From the NCBI RefSeq assembly GCF_040869045.1, contig NC_090322.1, positions 270,098,662 to 270,162,661 of the forward strand: a stretch of DNA of 64,000 bases, read 5' to 3'. The translations under genes were made by a program, and so were the position numbers. The DNA is from Eurosta solidaginis (Eukaryota; Arthropoda; Insecta; Diptera; Tephritidae). The notes below the pieces were generated by a model. It did no database searches. It was not told the DNA's origin and saw only the letters and a program-made list of their open reading frames with translations. Shown here in pieces: positions 43,785 through 55,405 of this stretch (position 1 is its first letter; every line of letters begins with the position of its first letter).

Positions 43785-43867
43785 ATGCGTTCTCGCATAA
43801 GTCAGAAGTGGAATAAAAAGGTAAATTTAGCTAGTTTTTTATATAACTAAAATAACAAGAAAACATG
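43785..43867 (+). repeat. Single ATGCG unit after element B
   Basis: Begins ATGCGTTCTCGCATAAGTCA and ends GAAAACATGCC. Confidence 0.65.
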
Positions 43868-44435
43868 CCGGAATCTATCAACAATAAACCCTTGAAATGC
43901 GTCGCATATTTGAATGAAATAACATACCAAACAAATAAACTTATTTTGACTGCAACGATGTTGCAGCCCAAAAGTGTGGGAAGATGTACAATGTGATGAA
44001 CGCGCTAAATAGGTTACTTATTTACTTCCTAAGCTTTATTATCTACTAAGAATAAGAAACAATTGGAGAAATGATGAAAAGGCAGTTGTTGGCAAAAATC
44101 GTTGTACTCTATACGTGGTACTGAAATGGCGCAATGCTCGTGATGTACGGATTCTGTCAACAAAACACAGTCCAAGAATGGTAGAAGAAGCTCAATATAA
44201 TGACGAACAAGCATTAGCTTCTGACCTTGACCGAAATAAGGTCATTCCAATATGCTGACTTTACTTACAGGAAATATGTACATTTTAGTTCGTAAGTATT
44301 AGTGTAAATAGATATAAGTAGAGTAAGAATATTTTGTATAAAAAGGGAAACAATTCTTAAATAAAAGTGAATTGAACAATTACTACTCATCATACATGAA
44401 CCTTTTTGTTTAAATACTATAAAATGTTTCACGAG
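43868..44435. repeat. LTR-like sequence, no gene
   Basis: 44238-44370 matches the LTR subtype at 26024 (AATATGCTGACTTTACTTACAG, TTTTGTATAAAAAGGG, AATAAAAGTG). The preceding part is unassigned. Confidence 0.45.
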
Positions 44436-44795
44436 TGTGGAATCTTCCACCATTAGGAGATATAAATATAAATAGACAAACTAAGAGATAAACTCTGAGA
44501 AGTGATTATCTCTTGGTACAGTTTTACTTTTAGCAATTTAAGGACTAAGATGCATTGATGTACATGCTCGCATGTATGCATCACATATACAAATATAATA
44601 ATAGATATTTGGGAAACGTATTTCTTATCAGAGAATTGAGTCACATAAGAAATACGTCGCCAACAGAAATTATTAGTAAGGGATGATTCTTTGCTTTAAC
44701 TCTAATGCTTGTTATTTCGAAGCATTGGTGTTGAAATACATTGCATTATCAAATGCTATCGGTTGTTATTGTTTATTTAGGATAATAGGGACGCG
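44436..44795. repeat. Dispersed repeat, copy 1
   Basis: About 360 bp shared with 49022-49379. It contains a perfect 12-bp inverted repeat, CGTATTTCTTAT (44617-44628) and ATAAGAAATACG (44645-44656), with a 16-nt loop. No coding signal. Confidence 0.6.
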
Positions 44796-45130
44796 CTTCT
44801 TATCTGTGCGCTACAAAAATACATAGTTTGTAAGCATGTTCATTAGGGTGGGTCAAATTTATTGTTGAAAAGGCACATCCAGTTTCTGAATCTATGGGTC
44901 ATACTGTGTAATATTGTCCATGAGACCATAGGTCTGAAATTAATTTCGAGCCTCTCTTATTTTGTTAGAAAATTGTATATCCCAATCCGAATAGCGGCTT
45001 TCACAAATAAAATACATGAAAATAAATGTCAAATTCGGATTCAGAATGGGATATAAAATATTCTAACAAAATTAGGGAGGCTCGAAATTCATTTCAGACC
45101 TATGGTCTCTTGGACAATATTACTCAGTAT

Positions 45131-46550
45131 TAGATCTGGATTTCGATTCGATTCTTAATCGATTAAATCGATCTTTTTTTAGAAATGCAGAATCGATTTT
45201 TTTTAAATCATTCGATTTTTTAGGCATCTACTTTACGGATGATTGAGGAAATACATATTCTGTAAATTTTGTTTTTAGAAATTTAAGTTTATTGTGTTGG
45301 TGTCTTCGATAGAAAGGAGAAAGATGATATTTCTTCGCACTTCCGGTATTGAACATGTGTTTATCTATTTTGTGGTATGATATTGTGTTCAGTACGAAAT
45401 TAATACCACAGTTTTAGATTCTAGTAACACAGTTGAAAGTGACTGAAGGGGAATTCAATATTATAAGTAATCCAAAGATTCGCAGATGTCTTGTCTGGAA
45501 GTATTTTAGTCAAGTGCAGGGCGATTCTGCGAAATGCAAATCGTACGGAAAAAAATGCAAAACAGGTGGAAATACAACCAATTTGTTAACAGCTCTTATA
45601 TAATCTTTTTTTGAACCTAATAACAACAACATAAGGAAGTCTCAGTCTGTAAATGAGCGAAAAGAACAACTGGATTGTGCTTTGGTTAGAATGATTGCCA
45701 CAGATATGCAACCCTTTAGGATTGTCGAAGATAATGGATTCAGATCATTTACACAATGCTTGGATTCTCGGTACGTTTTGCCTTCCCGAGTAACATTAAG
45801 AAACACACTTTTAACAAATATATAAAATCAATACCTTTTATGACATAGACAGCAGCAAACACGAAAACAGAAGTGGCAATTTTTATGAAATTTCATCAAT
45901 TAAATTCCTTATTCCTTTTTATTTTCAATAAGCTAAGAAAATACTTCCATAAAGTTTTTAACTGAAACTACACAACCCATGAGAGAATTTGCCGCATGTT
46001 GTCAATTGAAAGTTCCGTATACTTCATTGGTTAAAATGCTGCAAACGTGTACTGAGAAATGTTACCTTACGTATGTAATAAATATTTCCTTTTTATATGA
46101 CGCTGAACATAGATCGATTCTAATACCGTAAACGAAGCGAGAACATTATACATATTGTAATAAAGAAGGTTGGTATTGGTTGGTTTCGGTTGGTATAGGT
46201 TGGTTTCCCTACATTTTGAAATAAAAGTATCATAAAAGCGCAAAAAATATGACATTTTGGTAAAGACTATACCAATTACCTCACTCCGATGAAAGGATCA
46301 AGTGAAGACCCATGTGACATTCCTTGATGCTTCCAATTTTGTCGCAGGCAACGAAACGAGAGAAACTGTCCAGCCTTATTTGTCGGGAAAAATCGTGTAA
46401 ATGGTTAAGTACGTAAGCAAGTACACTGTTACAAAGAATAAGCAAAATTTAAATAAACTTTGGTTCGATTTAATAGATTAAATCGATTTTTTTCTAGAAT
46501 CGAATCGAAAAAATCGATTCTTAAAAAAAATCGAATCGAATCCAGCTCTA
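45131..46550 (+). mobile_element. hAT transposon, decayed, 8-bp TSD
   Basis: Flanked by CTCAGTAT (45123-45130) and CTCAGTAC (46551-46558). Terminal repeats TAGATCTGGATT and AATCCAGCTCTA bracket AATCGATT-rich subterminal regions. 1420 bp with remnants of a BED-finger transposase. Confidence 0.8.
45466..45825 (+). pseudogene. hAT transposase remnant with BED finger
   Basis: CLVWKYFSQVQGDSAKCKSY followed by KTGGNTTNLLTAL matches a BED-type zinc finger (VWKYF, AKC-x2-C, GGNTTNL), but the second Cys is Tyr and the His pair is lost at a stop. A second block, LDCALVRMIATDMQPFRIVE then FRSFTQCLDSRYVLPSR, matches the segment that follows in hAT transposases. No intact catalytic domain remains. Confidence 0.65.
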
Positions 46551-46626
46551 CTCAGTACGACCCATAGATTCAGAAACTGGATGTGCACCTGAAGTTTTTT
46601 CCCCCATACAATTTGACCCGCCCTAA

Positions 46627-47457
46627 TGTACATATAAATATTTATGTATATATATATACATACTGAACGAACTGCGTTAGTTCAGATAGAAATAAGAATA
46701 GGTTAATTATCTATAAATAAAGGGCTCCATGTAACGGAGCGTCAGTGTTCTTTCAGTAGTTAATTGGTAAACATTCTGGAAACAACGAGTTCTGAAATTA
46801 TTATAAATGTCATTGCACTCAGGTGTATTATATGCGTTTTCGCAAAAATCAGAAGTGGGATAAGAGATACAATTTTTTGTGAATGCGATGGCACTATTTC
46901 ATTTTATACACAAGGAACCGCATTGGAGAAAAAAAAATAATTCTGGGCCTCGCGTGTTAGTAAAATTATGAAGTAACTTTAAAGAAAGTGATCGAGAGAA
47001 AAAACAAAATTAATTGTTTTCTTTTACACAACAACAGAACTCTCCAACATCGCGTATAGGGAAAAACAAAAAGCTTTAAGAGGCATGCAATGTCATGCTT
47101 GCTTGCGTGGTTCAAATTCTCATAACGGTTGCTAAACGCTATTCAAATTATGATTTACATTAAGTGCTTGTGACTAGTTGATGAAAGTATGTTGTGCAGT
47201 GCGGTCAACCTTTTTTTCAGGGGTGTGATTATTTGTGAAAGTAATATTTCAGATAGTGGCCTAAAACTAACTCAACTTATTTGTATTTGTTTAAATAATT
47301 GTTTTAAATAATTTTTTCTATTAACCCATAAGGCGGCTAATGTGGCCTACTTAGGGTAGGGTATTTTGGGCTAGTAGCCCACATTACCCGCTCATAGTTT
47401 AGTTTCATTTCGTTAACATTCTTTTTGTAATACTTAGCTAGGCACAACTATCCAATC
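46627..47457. repeat. LTR 3' part, weak ATGCG unit, then no gene
   Basis: CTATAAATAAAGGGCTCC (about 46710) also occurs near 49811. ATGCGTTTTCGCAAAAATCA at about 46832 is a diverged repeat unit. Nothing is recognised from 46870 to 47457. Confidence 0.45.
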
Positions 47458-48072
47458 ATGCCAAAAAAAGGAGAAATAAGGAAAGGACCCCATTATGATG
47501 AAAAAAGCTATTTAGGCTGTTAGGAAAGAGGAAATGGGTACATTTTCTGCATCAAAGAACTTTGAAAGAATGGCAATTCATTCCTCTCCTAGAAAACTAG
47601 TAAGGACACCACTTGGACGTAAACCAGTACTGGATGAAGAAACTGAGAAAGAGATAGTAAAATATGCATTGGAAATGGAATCAAGATTTTTTGGCCTTAC
47701 AACACGCGATATTAGGTCTATTGCATTTCAATTGCCTGAAAAAGCCCATATGCCCAATAAGTTTTCTGCCCTCAAGCTAACTAATAAATTGGTCTATACT
47801 TTTACTTCTTCAACATTTTCCCTGGTACTCTTATACAGTAGAAGAGTCTGCAACTATGGCAAACCCTCAGGGAAAAGTCGCAAGAAGGACCAACGACGGT
47901 ATTTATATAAGACACTTTCTGAATTGACGAATAATCAATCCTCTTTCACAGATAAATTTTCCCAACCATCTGTTTCACGCGGTTTCGTAGCTCCAAAAAA
48001 TGTGTCCGGGCACACTATTCTTCCACTAAACTTCATGTGGGCGTCTATGCCGCTAAAATTTTGTATGGATAG
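47458..48072 (+). pseudogene. CENPB/pogo-like transposase N-terminus
   Basis: A start-like MPKKGEIRKGPHYD at 47458 shifts frame before 47534. The next frame has MGTFSASKNF, LGRKPVLDEETEKEIVKYAL and FFGLTTRDIRSIAFQL, matching the double helix-turn-helix DNA-binding region of Tc5/pogo (jerky/CENPB-like) transposases that precedes a DDE_1 domain. A frameshift near 47770 follows, and the gene is cut at 48073 by an LTR, so no catalytic part is present. Confidence 0.6.
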
Positions 48073-48470
48073 TGTAGTACTGTGTGGAATTCACCTCATT
48101 TCAAAAACGCTTAACGTTACAAATATACTTACAAACAAACGTTCATATCTAATTGACCCAGATAACCACCATGAGTTCATTCGCATTTGCCAAATCGCCC
48201 AATAGATTGATGCGTCATACCAAACTGCTCAAGCGCTGATCATATTGACAATATGTAGGTCAATATAATAATTTGCTGACAAACCATTTCTCACTATTGG
48301 GTCATGCACCTCTAGTATGTAAATATTAAAGTAAGTATGTATGTATAGTTTAAGAACTTTTGTATAAATAGGAATGAATTTCATCAATAACGAACCATCA
48401 AACAATCAGATTTCTGCGCTGAACATGAGCGCTCATCAAATCTATTTTATTTAATTTACATCAAACCTTT
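48073..48470 (+). repeat. LTR (TGTAGTACTG type)
   Basis: Same subtype as element A/B 3' LTRs (GTGGAATTCACCTCATTTCA), with the ATATTGAC/GTCAATAT repeat near 48243, TTTTGTATAAATAGG and AATAACGAAC. The 3' edge is uncertain. Confidence 0.6.
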
Positions 48471-48625
48471 ATAATAGCATCCCCAGTAACCCTAAATACA
48501 TATAACAGATTATATTATGCGGAACAGCAAGTTTGCATAGCAATGGTATTTTGCTGAAAGGTGGTCACATAGATCGAAAATAAATGAATTTAATTTTTTT
48601 TAGGTGGTTGTACTAAATACAGAAC

Positions 48626-48877
48626 ATATGAGGAGTTCCATATCAAAACGTAGTAAGTACACAACAAATTTTTTTCGGATTTTGATATGGTCGTAATTTC
48701 GTTTGCAATATCTTCAAGGTAGTGGAAACTTAAAAGAAAATTGGCCTAACTTACTGAAATTTGACATTTAAAATGTGTATTTTTACTAAGACATTATATT
48801 TTTTTTAATACATTTTCTCGATTTTTTCGAATCTTTTCGCTTGTTATTATAGCGTTTTGATATGGAGCTCCTCATAT
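48626..48877. mobile_element. Small MITE
   Basis: ATATGAGGAGTTCCATATCA on the left, with the complementary end (one mismatch in 25 bp) on the right. 252 bp, non-coding. Confidence 0.65.
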
Positions 48878-48965
48878 CAGTTTTGCGCTAATCAGATATC
48901 ATACTAGACTTTAAAGCTATTACTGATTCAGTTGGAAAGCTACTTTAAATAATTCTAGATATTAC

Positions 48966-49010
48966 ATGCGTTTTCGCATAATTTAGAAGTGGAATGATAA
49001 GTCAAATTTG
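48966..49010 (+). repeat. Partial ATGCG unit
   Basis: ATGCGTTTTCGCATAATTTA followed by GAAGTGGAATGATAAG. Confidence 0.6.
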
Positions 49011-49021
49011 GTGAGCTTATA

Positions 49022-49379
49022 CTAATCGTGTAATTCCACCATTTAGTTAGTAGATATAAATACAAATAGACAAACCCCAAGATATAAACTCTTAGTGAGC
49101 TATTATCTCTTGGTACAGTTTTACTATTAGGAATTTATAGATTAATATGCATTGGTGTAGTACATGATCGCATGCATGTATCACACATACATATATAATA
49201 CTAGATATTCGGGAAACGTATTTCTTATCAGAGAATATAGACACATAAGAAATACGCCGCCAACAGAAATTATAAGTATGGGATGATTCGTTGCTTTGAC
49301 TCTGATGTTTGTTATTTAGAAGCATTGGTGTTGAAATACATTGTATGGTTTCTTGTGTATTTAGAATAATAGGGACGCG
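49022..49379. repeat. Dispersed repeat, copy 2
   Basis: Counterpart of 44436-44795. The same 12-bp inverted repeat and spacing are kept (49217-49228 and 49245-49256). Confidence 0.6.
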
Positions 49380-49936
49380 TTAAAGAAAAAGGGAAAATAA
49401 GTATATTTTAAAATATACTTGTTTGCTCAAAATAAGCATCTTGATTCTTTTAAGTAGTGCTTACTCCACACCACGTCACCCACACAGCCAATAAAGTGAA
49501 GAAAAAACTTTGGTACAACCAGCCAGTTGTTGCCCCAAGTCCCAAATGGAAACAAGTGTTTAAAACCCGTTATGGAAATACTATATAATATAAAGTTGAA
49601 AACCAATGTCTTATGACCAATTGATCATTAATTTGTACCAAATTGCATTTAACTAATTTATTTTCAGCATCTGTCGACCCTACAGACGTAACTCGCGTTG
49701 CCAAAATAATTTGTAAGTATGTACTATGTACATATAAAAATTACCGTATGTATATTTACACACTGGACGATCTGCGTTCGTTTAGATAGAATTAAAATAG
49801 GATAACTGTCTATAAATAAAGGGCTCCGTGTATTGTATTGATTTTGAACGTTTAGCGGCAGGAACATTTACAAATAATACAGTCCACAAACAATTTATCA
49901 TTTACACATATGTATACATGTAGGATAATTCTTACG
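49380..49936. other. No gene; an LTR-like end near 49811
   Basis: CTATAAATAAAGGGCTCC near 49811 matches the LTR end at about 46710. Otherwise AT-rich and unassigned. Confidence 0.4.
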
Positions 49937-50072
49937 TTCCAATGAAGCGTGATCCAGATACGGATAGAAATTTACCATGCAAATGCAACAACGAATTGAT
50001 CCATATGGTTCACATTGTTGTTGCATTTGCATGTTAAATCTCTATCATTATCTGGATCACGTTTCATTTCAA
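49937..50072. other. 136-nt near-loopless hairpin
   Basis: The left arm (49937-50002) and right arm (50007-50072) are reverse complements over about 66 bp with roughly ten mismatches, several of which would be G-U pairs in RNA. The centre is CCATATGG, so there is almost no loop. CATGCAAATGCAACAAC is the longest perfect block. It could be a small foldback element or a hairpin-RNA source. Confidence 0.75.
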
Positions 50073-50741
50073 CACGATGAATATTAGCGGATGTGCCTGT
50101 ATGTTCATATGTAGGCGACATCTATTTATCAATAACTGGAAACGTTTGCATACGTGCAATTACATCACTGTTTGACCACTCGCGCAACCCTTTCGCGTCG
50201 TCTCGAGGCCAACGGAAAGTTTGAACAGTCTCAATCTACATCCGCGACATTTAACACCTAAAATTAAGAACGCTCCACTACCGCACCGGTAAAACAAAAG
50301 TGCTTGAAATATTAATTAACTATAACTAAGTGTTAAATACTAATTAAAACTACATGAGTGTTAAGCTGCAATCCTATTTCTAAAAATAACTTAGTGTAAC
50401 TTATTTTTAATAATTAATTAATAACTTAAATCTATTAAACTATCTGTTCAGAAGCTAAGCGGTTAATAATTGGAATATAGTGAGATAGGGATGAAAAGGT
50501 AAGAATCCCCACATACATATACCTAAATCAATATCAGCTAGAAATTAATTGCAACAACTGCCATTGAAGTACGCGGCAAACATTGCTTATCACCAGCTAA
50601 GAAGGCGTACATTTGTAAATGCACTTAAGCAAGTGAAAAGAAATGCTCACATAAAAAGATAATAAAAAGAAAGGGACCAACTGATAGTTTTTAGGAAATA
50701 CATTTTTATACTTGGAGACCAATTGTACAGCGAACAACGGG
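50073..50741. other. No gene seen
   Basis: AT-rich, with one GC-richer block near 50170-50230. No terminal repeats recognised. Confidence 0.45.
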
Positions 50742-50900
50742 ACATTCATATGGCTTAGCAGCTAAAGGCTTGCACTGATATGAATGTTGGAGATTCGAGT
50801 TCAAACCTCAGCTCCCGAAAACTAGCTGATGAAGATGTGAAATTCAGAAACATGTCCTAGTAACCATCGCCGTTTGTAAACTTACAATTTTTCTCTAATA
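50742..50900 (+). mobile_element. Probable tRNA-derived SINE
   Basis: ATGGCTTAGCAGCTAAAGGC resembles an A-box region and GAGTTCAAACCTC a B-box, 34 bp apart, as in a tRNA gene. The following CTGATGAAGATGTGAAATTC would be the SINE body. No anticodon-stem folding was confirmed. Confidence 0.45.
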
Positions 50901-51068
50901 TCAATTACAAAAATACATTTTTAGATTTGCTCAGTATTTGTAAATATTTGGAAAATTATTGAATAAACCAGAATGAATTTGATTTTCACCAAAATTGTAC
51001 GTACCAGTGTTCTTTAAGTTTTGAAGCAGTTGGTTCTTTTTATTTAACACTAATATTGGTAAAATAAC

Positions 51069-51130
51069 ATGCGTTTACGCATTATTCAGAAGTGGAATGA
51101 TATATTAAATTTAATCAGTGTATATATCTA
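51069..51130 (+). repeat. Diverged ATGCG unit
   Basis: ATGCGTTTACGCATTATTCA: the loop has changed but the ATGCG/CGCAT stem is kept. Confidence 0.55.
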
Positions 51131-52285
51131 CCCTAAAACAAAACACACCCGTGCTAACTTGCAATTATCTCTAGTGCTAGCTAACGATTTGAGAGGTTAT
51201 CGGCATTTTTTATATCGATCAATATGCTTCTACATTAATATTAAGCCAATAAAAGCATGACATTTGAATAGGATTCACATAAAAATGTGCATACTAGGAA
51301 TGCCAATCCCGGGATCTCGGTTGTTCACGTCTTTTCATATATTTGAAATATGGACACAAAAATCCCCTTATGTATAAAAAAAAAATTACTGTTTACAACA
51401 CTTTTTCTAACTTCGATGACTTCGCGAGTTGGTTTAAGCTTTGTTCATATGTAACAGCGCCCTAAACACACCACATCAAAATCAATCAGCTGATGTTTCA
51501 TTTATAACATGCCCATCGGCAATAATGCGACTGCACGCAAAAATGCAGATACACACATTATTATAATGATGGATTTCCTTTTTTCTTTTGACTGGAGCGG
51601 CAGCTTTAAATTGTGAATTTTTAAAAAGTTTAAGTTTTTTGGGTAAAACAAACCTGTTTGCAAATCAGCTTAAAAATAAAGAAAAAGCTACATGCATTGC
51701 AACAATTTGGCACAAACAAACAAAGCTCTAATGTGACATACTATAAAGTCTTGCGTTTTTCATTTTGTTGCTGCCATCACGCGTCCACTAAGTATTGTCA
51801 AGAACTTCCATTTTATCGGATATTTGGACAAACCTCGTCAGAACCTCGACAATCCGGATAATTGTTTCCCCATTTTGATTATTTGGTAAGAACAATTCCT
51901 TTTTACAACGTAACGATTGGGAACATTTTGCTACACATATATTCTATATTATAGAATGTATGAAGATAGAATACATACATCAAATATCGCGAGACCGCTA
52001 TCACACTCTTGTGTTTGTTTGCCTAGGACAATAACGATGAGACTCAAGTGTATACTTGGATATTTTAAGTGATATATTTCACATACATTTGCCACCCTTA
52101 GCTTTCAGTCTACTTTTTAATACAAATGTATCTGGCAGCGCTTTCGCCAGATGCAATTGCAGATAAGATGGCATAAGAAAAAGAGAGAATGAAAGATTAA
52201 AAAACGAAAATCAAATTGTCAAATGAAAATTAAATTTCTGTTCAATTATCAAAAAGAACACTACAAGTAGTTGTTGTACTTTACA
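51131..52285. other. No gene; probably LTR sequence before a PBS
   Basis: Ends CTTTACA immediately before TGGCGATCCTGCCAT (52286-52300), so at least the last few hundred bases are likely an LTR. Confidence 0.4.
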
Positions 52286-52559
52286 TGGCGATCCTGCCAT
52301 CTTGATTTGATAAAAAGCAGACTGCTATTCCTGAAGCAGGCTGCTAAAATTTTAGCAGCGCTATTAAAAAAAAAAAATAGCCTATTAAAAAAGATCCTGA
52401 CTCGACATTGTTAGAGACATATAGTTAGTATTCTTAAATGAAGGAGCGATCGTGAAATCAAGCAAGCATTGTCTTATAACGGTACTATGCGTTTTCGCAA
52501 AATTCAGAAGTGGGATAATACGGTAAATTTGTACTTTTGATAACTAATTACTTTCTAAG
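52286..52559 (+). mobile_element. Compact TRIM interior: PBS, spacer, one unit
   Basis: PBS-like TGGCGATCCTGCCAT, about 190 bp of spacer, one ATGCG unit at 52487 (ATGCGTTTTCGCAAAATTCA), then an LTR at 52560. This is the clearest example of LTR-PBS-unit-LTR. Confidence 0.55.
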
Positions 52560-52889
52560 TGTTGGTAACGATCATGGTATACCATCAGTGACATTTTCAC
52601 TCAAACGATAACTATGCAACTGTCAAACTATTTATTAAAATTATAATAATCACGGACCGTAAAGCTTGTTACCGCACATGCAAATATATATTTATTTGTA
52701 TTACTAATATGTAAAAAAAAAAAAAAATAATTAAATATATATTGTAGTAAATAAGAACTGTTTAGAATAATATTGTATAAAAAGGCAAATTTGTTTTATA
52801 AAAATCCATATGAAAATGTTTTCCCTGTTAGTGCGTTTCTGCAATATCTACAGCTGCGTAACGAAACTTTTTAGTTATTGTGGTTAACA
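52560..52889 (+). repeat. LTR (TGTTGGTAAC...GGTTAACA)
   Basis: 330 bp with TTGTATAAAAAGG as TATA box. Its last ~70 bp recur in inverted orientation at 60872-60945. Confidence 0.6.
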
Positions 52890-53645
52890 TCCATAATTCC
52901 TTCACAGATTATGTGGTATCTTAAAGCGAGAAAATTAGAAAGTCCATAGCAGTTTTCGTAAAATCAGCTATATTTCATATAAGTTAGTCTTATCCTTAAA
53001 AAAAAAAAAATTACATAATTGTCTAAAAAGAACAAATCACGAAAAATATGGAGAGTCGGCAGAGAACATTAAAATGAATTATCCCTCAGGAGATTCTGGA
53101 TGAAATATACTGAATAGGTGACTAAATCCATTCGTTATGGAAGCGGACGAACACGAAAAGGCACTGAACGCGTTAATAGGAATTCGTAACGATAGCTCTT
53201 CTGAATACATTTAATACTGTTCCAGAAACTTCCACGGGATTGAGGAATAGTATAAACATGAAAACTATAATATTGTTGGTCCGCCCTCACTTGAAGTAAA
53301 ATAATTAGATGGTCCCTGGCTAGAATAAAACCAGCTTCATACCACAAAAATTCTTTCCACACACTAAGCTGGTTCTGCGAAAAAAAGAAACTGGCCTCGG
53401 AGCGACTGGGGACGAGTCATATTCTCTGATTATCGCAAGATAAATATATTCAATTAAGTTTTGTTATGCGTGGTTAGCCACAAAAATACAAATATATGGA
53501 TTCACAGCTGCGTTCAGATTACCGTGCTCAATAAGCTCCCCAATTCTTGGTAAGGTGCCGTCGTGAATGCTGGATGTAGGCGGCGGAGTTAGCTTAACTC
53601 CCGATTAACAAAATCTAAGCAACTAATGAGTTAAGGAATTGTTGA
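52890..53645. other. No clear gene
   Basis: A short stretch near 53370-53445 (KLVLRKKK...SDYRKINI in shifted frames) faintly resembles the start of a retroelement RT, too weak to call. Confidence 0.35.
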
Positions 53646-54639
53646 TGTTAGGCCCGGTTTTTCAGTAGTTGGTTAAGCTAAGCCTAAACTTAGTTTGCTT
53701 AAACTCTAGTCAAATTTAAACTCCAGTTAAACTACTGAGCAGTTTTTCAGTCACAGTTTAAGGCCGCCTTTGGGGTAGGCATTTTTGTACCCCAACGTTG
53801 GTTTTTTATTATCTAGATAATTTATAGATACAACAGCTGGATTTTGTTTACCCAACAACCATTTAAAAGATATTTCTCCAGCAAAATATACATCTAGTTC
53901 TGGAGGTGATATCCAAAATCATTATCTAGTTATTCTTAAACCAGATAGTTCTCGAATTGGTACCCAACTTCATTCTCCAACCAACCGCTATCGAACCTTT
54001 GAAAAATTTTCTAAAATTTATAGTTCTCGAATTGATCTCCAACGTTAGCATTTTCAAATTATTATCCAATCTTTGACAGATTTTGAGAAATGTACAGTTC
54101 TCAAATGAATATTCAACGAGTTTCTCCAGTTGTTATGGTCCACTTGGGAGAGTCACCTTTGGAACGCACCTAGGGGCTAGTGATGGCAAAGAAAAGGTGA
54201 CATGGCAATTTTAATCGAAAGTGGACACTAGAGGTCGCCACGGCCGCGAAAATGATGATCTCTAGAAGAGGAAACAAGCTGTTTCCGGTAAAAAAAAAGG
54301 AAGAAGAAAAAAAAGAAAAAAGCGAGGTTGGTTTTTGGTGGTCATCTTTGCCCTTGGTGGTGGTCGAACGTGAAAATACATTGGTGTAACTAGCATCGTC
54401 ATCCTAACGCACAAACATTCAACATTTTTGCAGAACTGATCTGGAGCGTCTTTTGACACTGTCATATAAATATAAAAAAACCAAAAACGAAAAGAAACAA
54501 GAGCGGAATTAAGTAGCTGCACGCAATAAGCAGCGCAGATTCGGCACATTTTCAACAGCGATAGCGCTAGCCAACCAAACGCGCTACCCCCAGCTATAGC
54601 GCCAACGAAACCACCGGACGTACCACCACCATCAACTTT

Positions 54640-55060
54640 ATTAACAACAATCAGCAAGCCCGCCTCAGATAGGCCTGCTGCAACATCCATCTGATTAACC
54701 ACAATCAGCAGGGCCGCCTCAGATAGGCCTACTGCAACATCCACTTGACTAACCACAATCAGCAGGGCCGCCTCAGATAGGCCTGCTGCAACATCCACCT
54801 GATTAACCACAATCAGCAGGGCCGCCTCAGATAGGCCTGCTGCAACATCCACTTCACTAACCACAATCAGCAGGGCCGCCTCATAAGGCCTGCTGCAACA
54901 TCCACTTGATTAACAACAACCAGCAGGGCCACCTCGTATAGGCCTGCTGCAACATCCACTTGAGTACCAACAACCAGCAGGGCCACCTCGTATAGGCCTG
55001 CTGCAACCTACACTTGATTAACAACCAGCCGGGCCGCCTCGTATAGGCCCTCTGATACAG
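54640..55060. repeat. 54-bp minisatellite, about 8 copies
   Basis: CAGGGCCGCCTCAGATAGGC repeats at exactly 54 bp (for example 54671, 54725, 54779), then diverges. A 54-bp unit is 18 codons, so open frames such as the minus-strand one at 54262-54864 are a by-product and not good evidence of a gene. Confidence 0.75.
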
Positions 55061-55405
55061 CCACCAACTACGACAAGAACTGCGGGATTCAAGGGGTTGT
55101 GTAGCGCAATATATAGCTTCTCCAACCCAATTGTCAACCTCACCTTCGAGCGGCGAATCCCGTTTCACTAACAGACGAGGCTCTGGCGACCCCAAGCTCC
55201 TCATGGAACTTGGGGGTGGGGAGGGAGGGATGGCCTGAAGGTTCAATGTGGCCATATAAATCGTTCCCGAGATGGTCGGGCCAGCACCTTAATGGTGCTG
55301 TGTTACCGGAGCGTATCGGATCTGTATCCGACAAAGGACCATCACATCGATAACACTCCCCAAAGCCTTCGGGGAGTAACCTAATCGCTACAACAACAAC
55401 AACAA
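55061..55405 (-). mobile_element. Retroposon copy with (TTG)n end
   Basis: On the minus strand it begins with (GTT)n and TGTAGCGATTAGG, followed by CCCGAAGGCTTTGGGGAGTG and ATCTCGGGAACGATTTATAT. Homologous copies lie at 61096 and 61583. Class not determined (SINE or LINE end). Confidence 0.6.

Larger units (their letters stand above)
44843..46626. mobile_element. Foldback MITE (TTAGGGTGGGTC), split by a hAT
   Basis: The left arm from TTAGGGTGGGTC runs through CACATCCAGTTTCTGAATC and TTTCGAGCCTCTC. The right arm is its reverse complement almost end to end, with a loop near 45000 (GCGGCTTTCACAAATAAAAT). Without the nested element it is about 360 bp and nearly fully palindromic. Confidence 0.75.

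Noticed and set aside
53370..53445. RT-like remnant (KLVLRKKK, SDYRKINI)
   Set aside because: Too short, in shifted frames and without neighbouring motifs.
54262..54864. 200-aa minus-strand frame with repeated DVAAGLSEAALLIVVNQ
   Set aside because: It is produced by the 54-bp minisatellite, whose period is a multiple of three. No promoter, start context or recognised repeat protein supports it.
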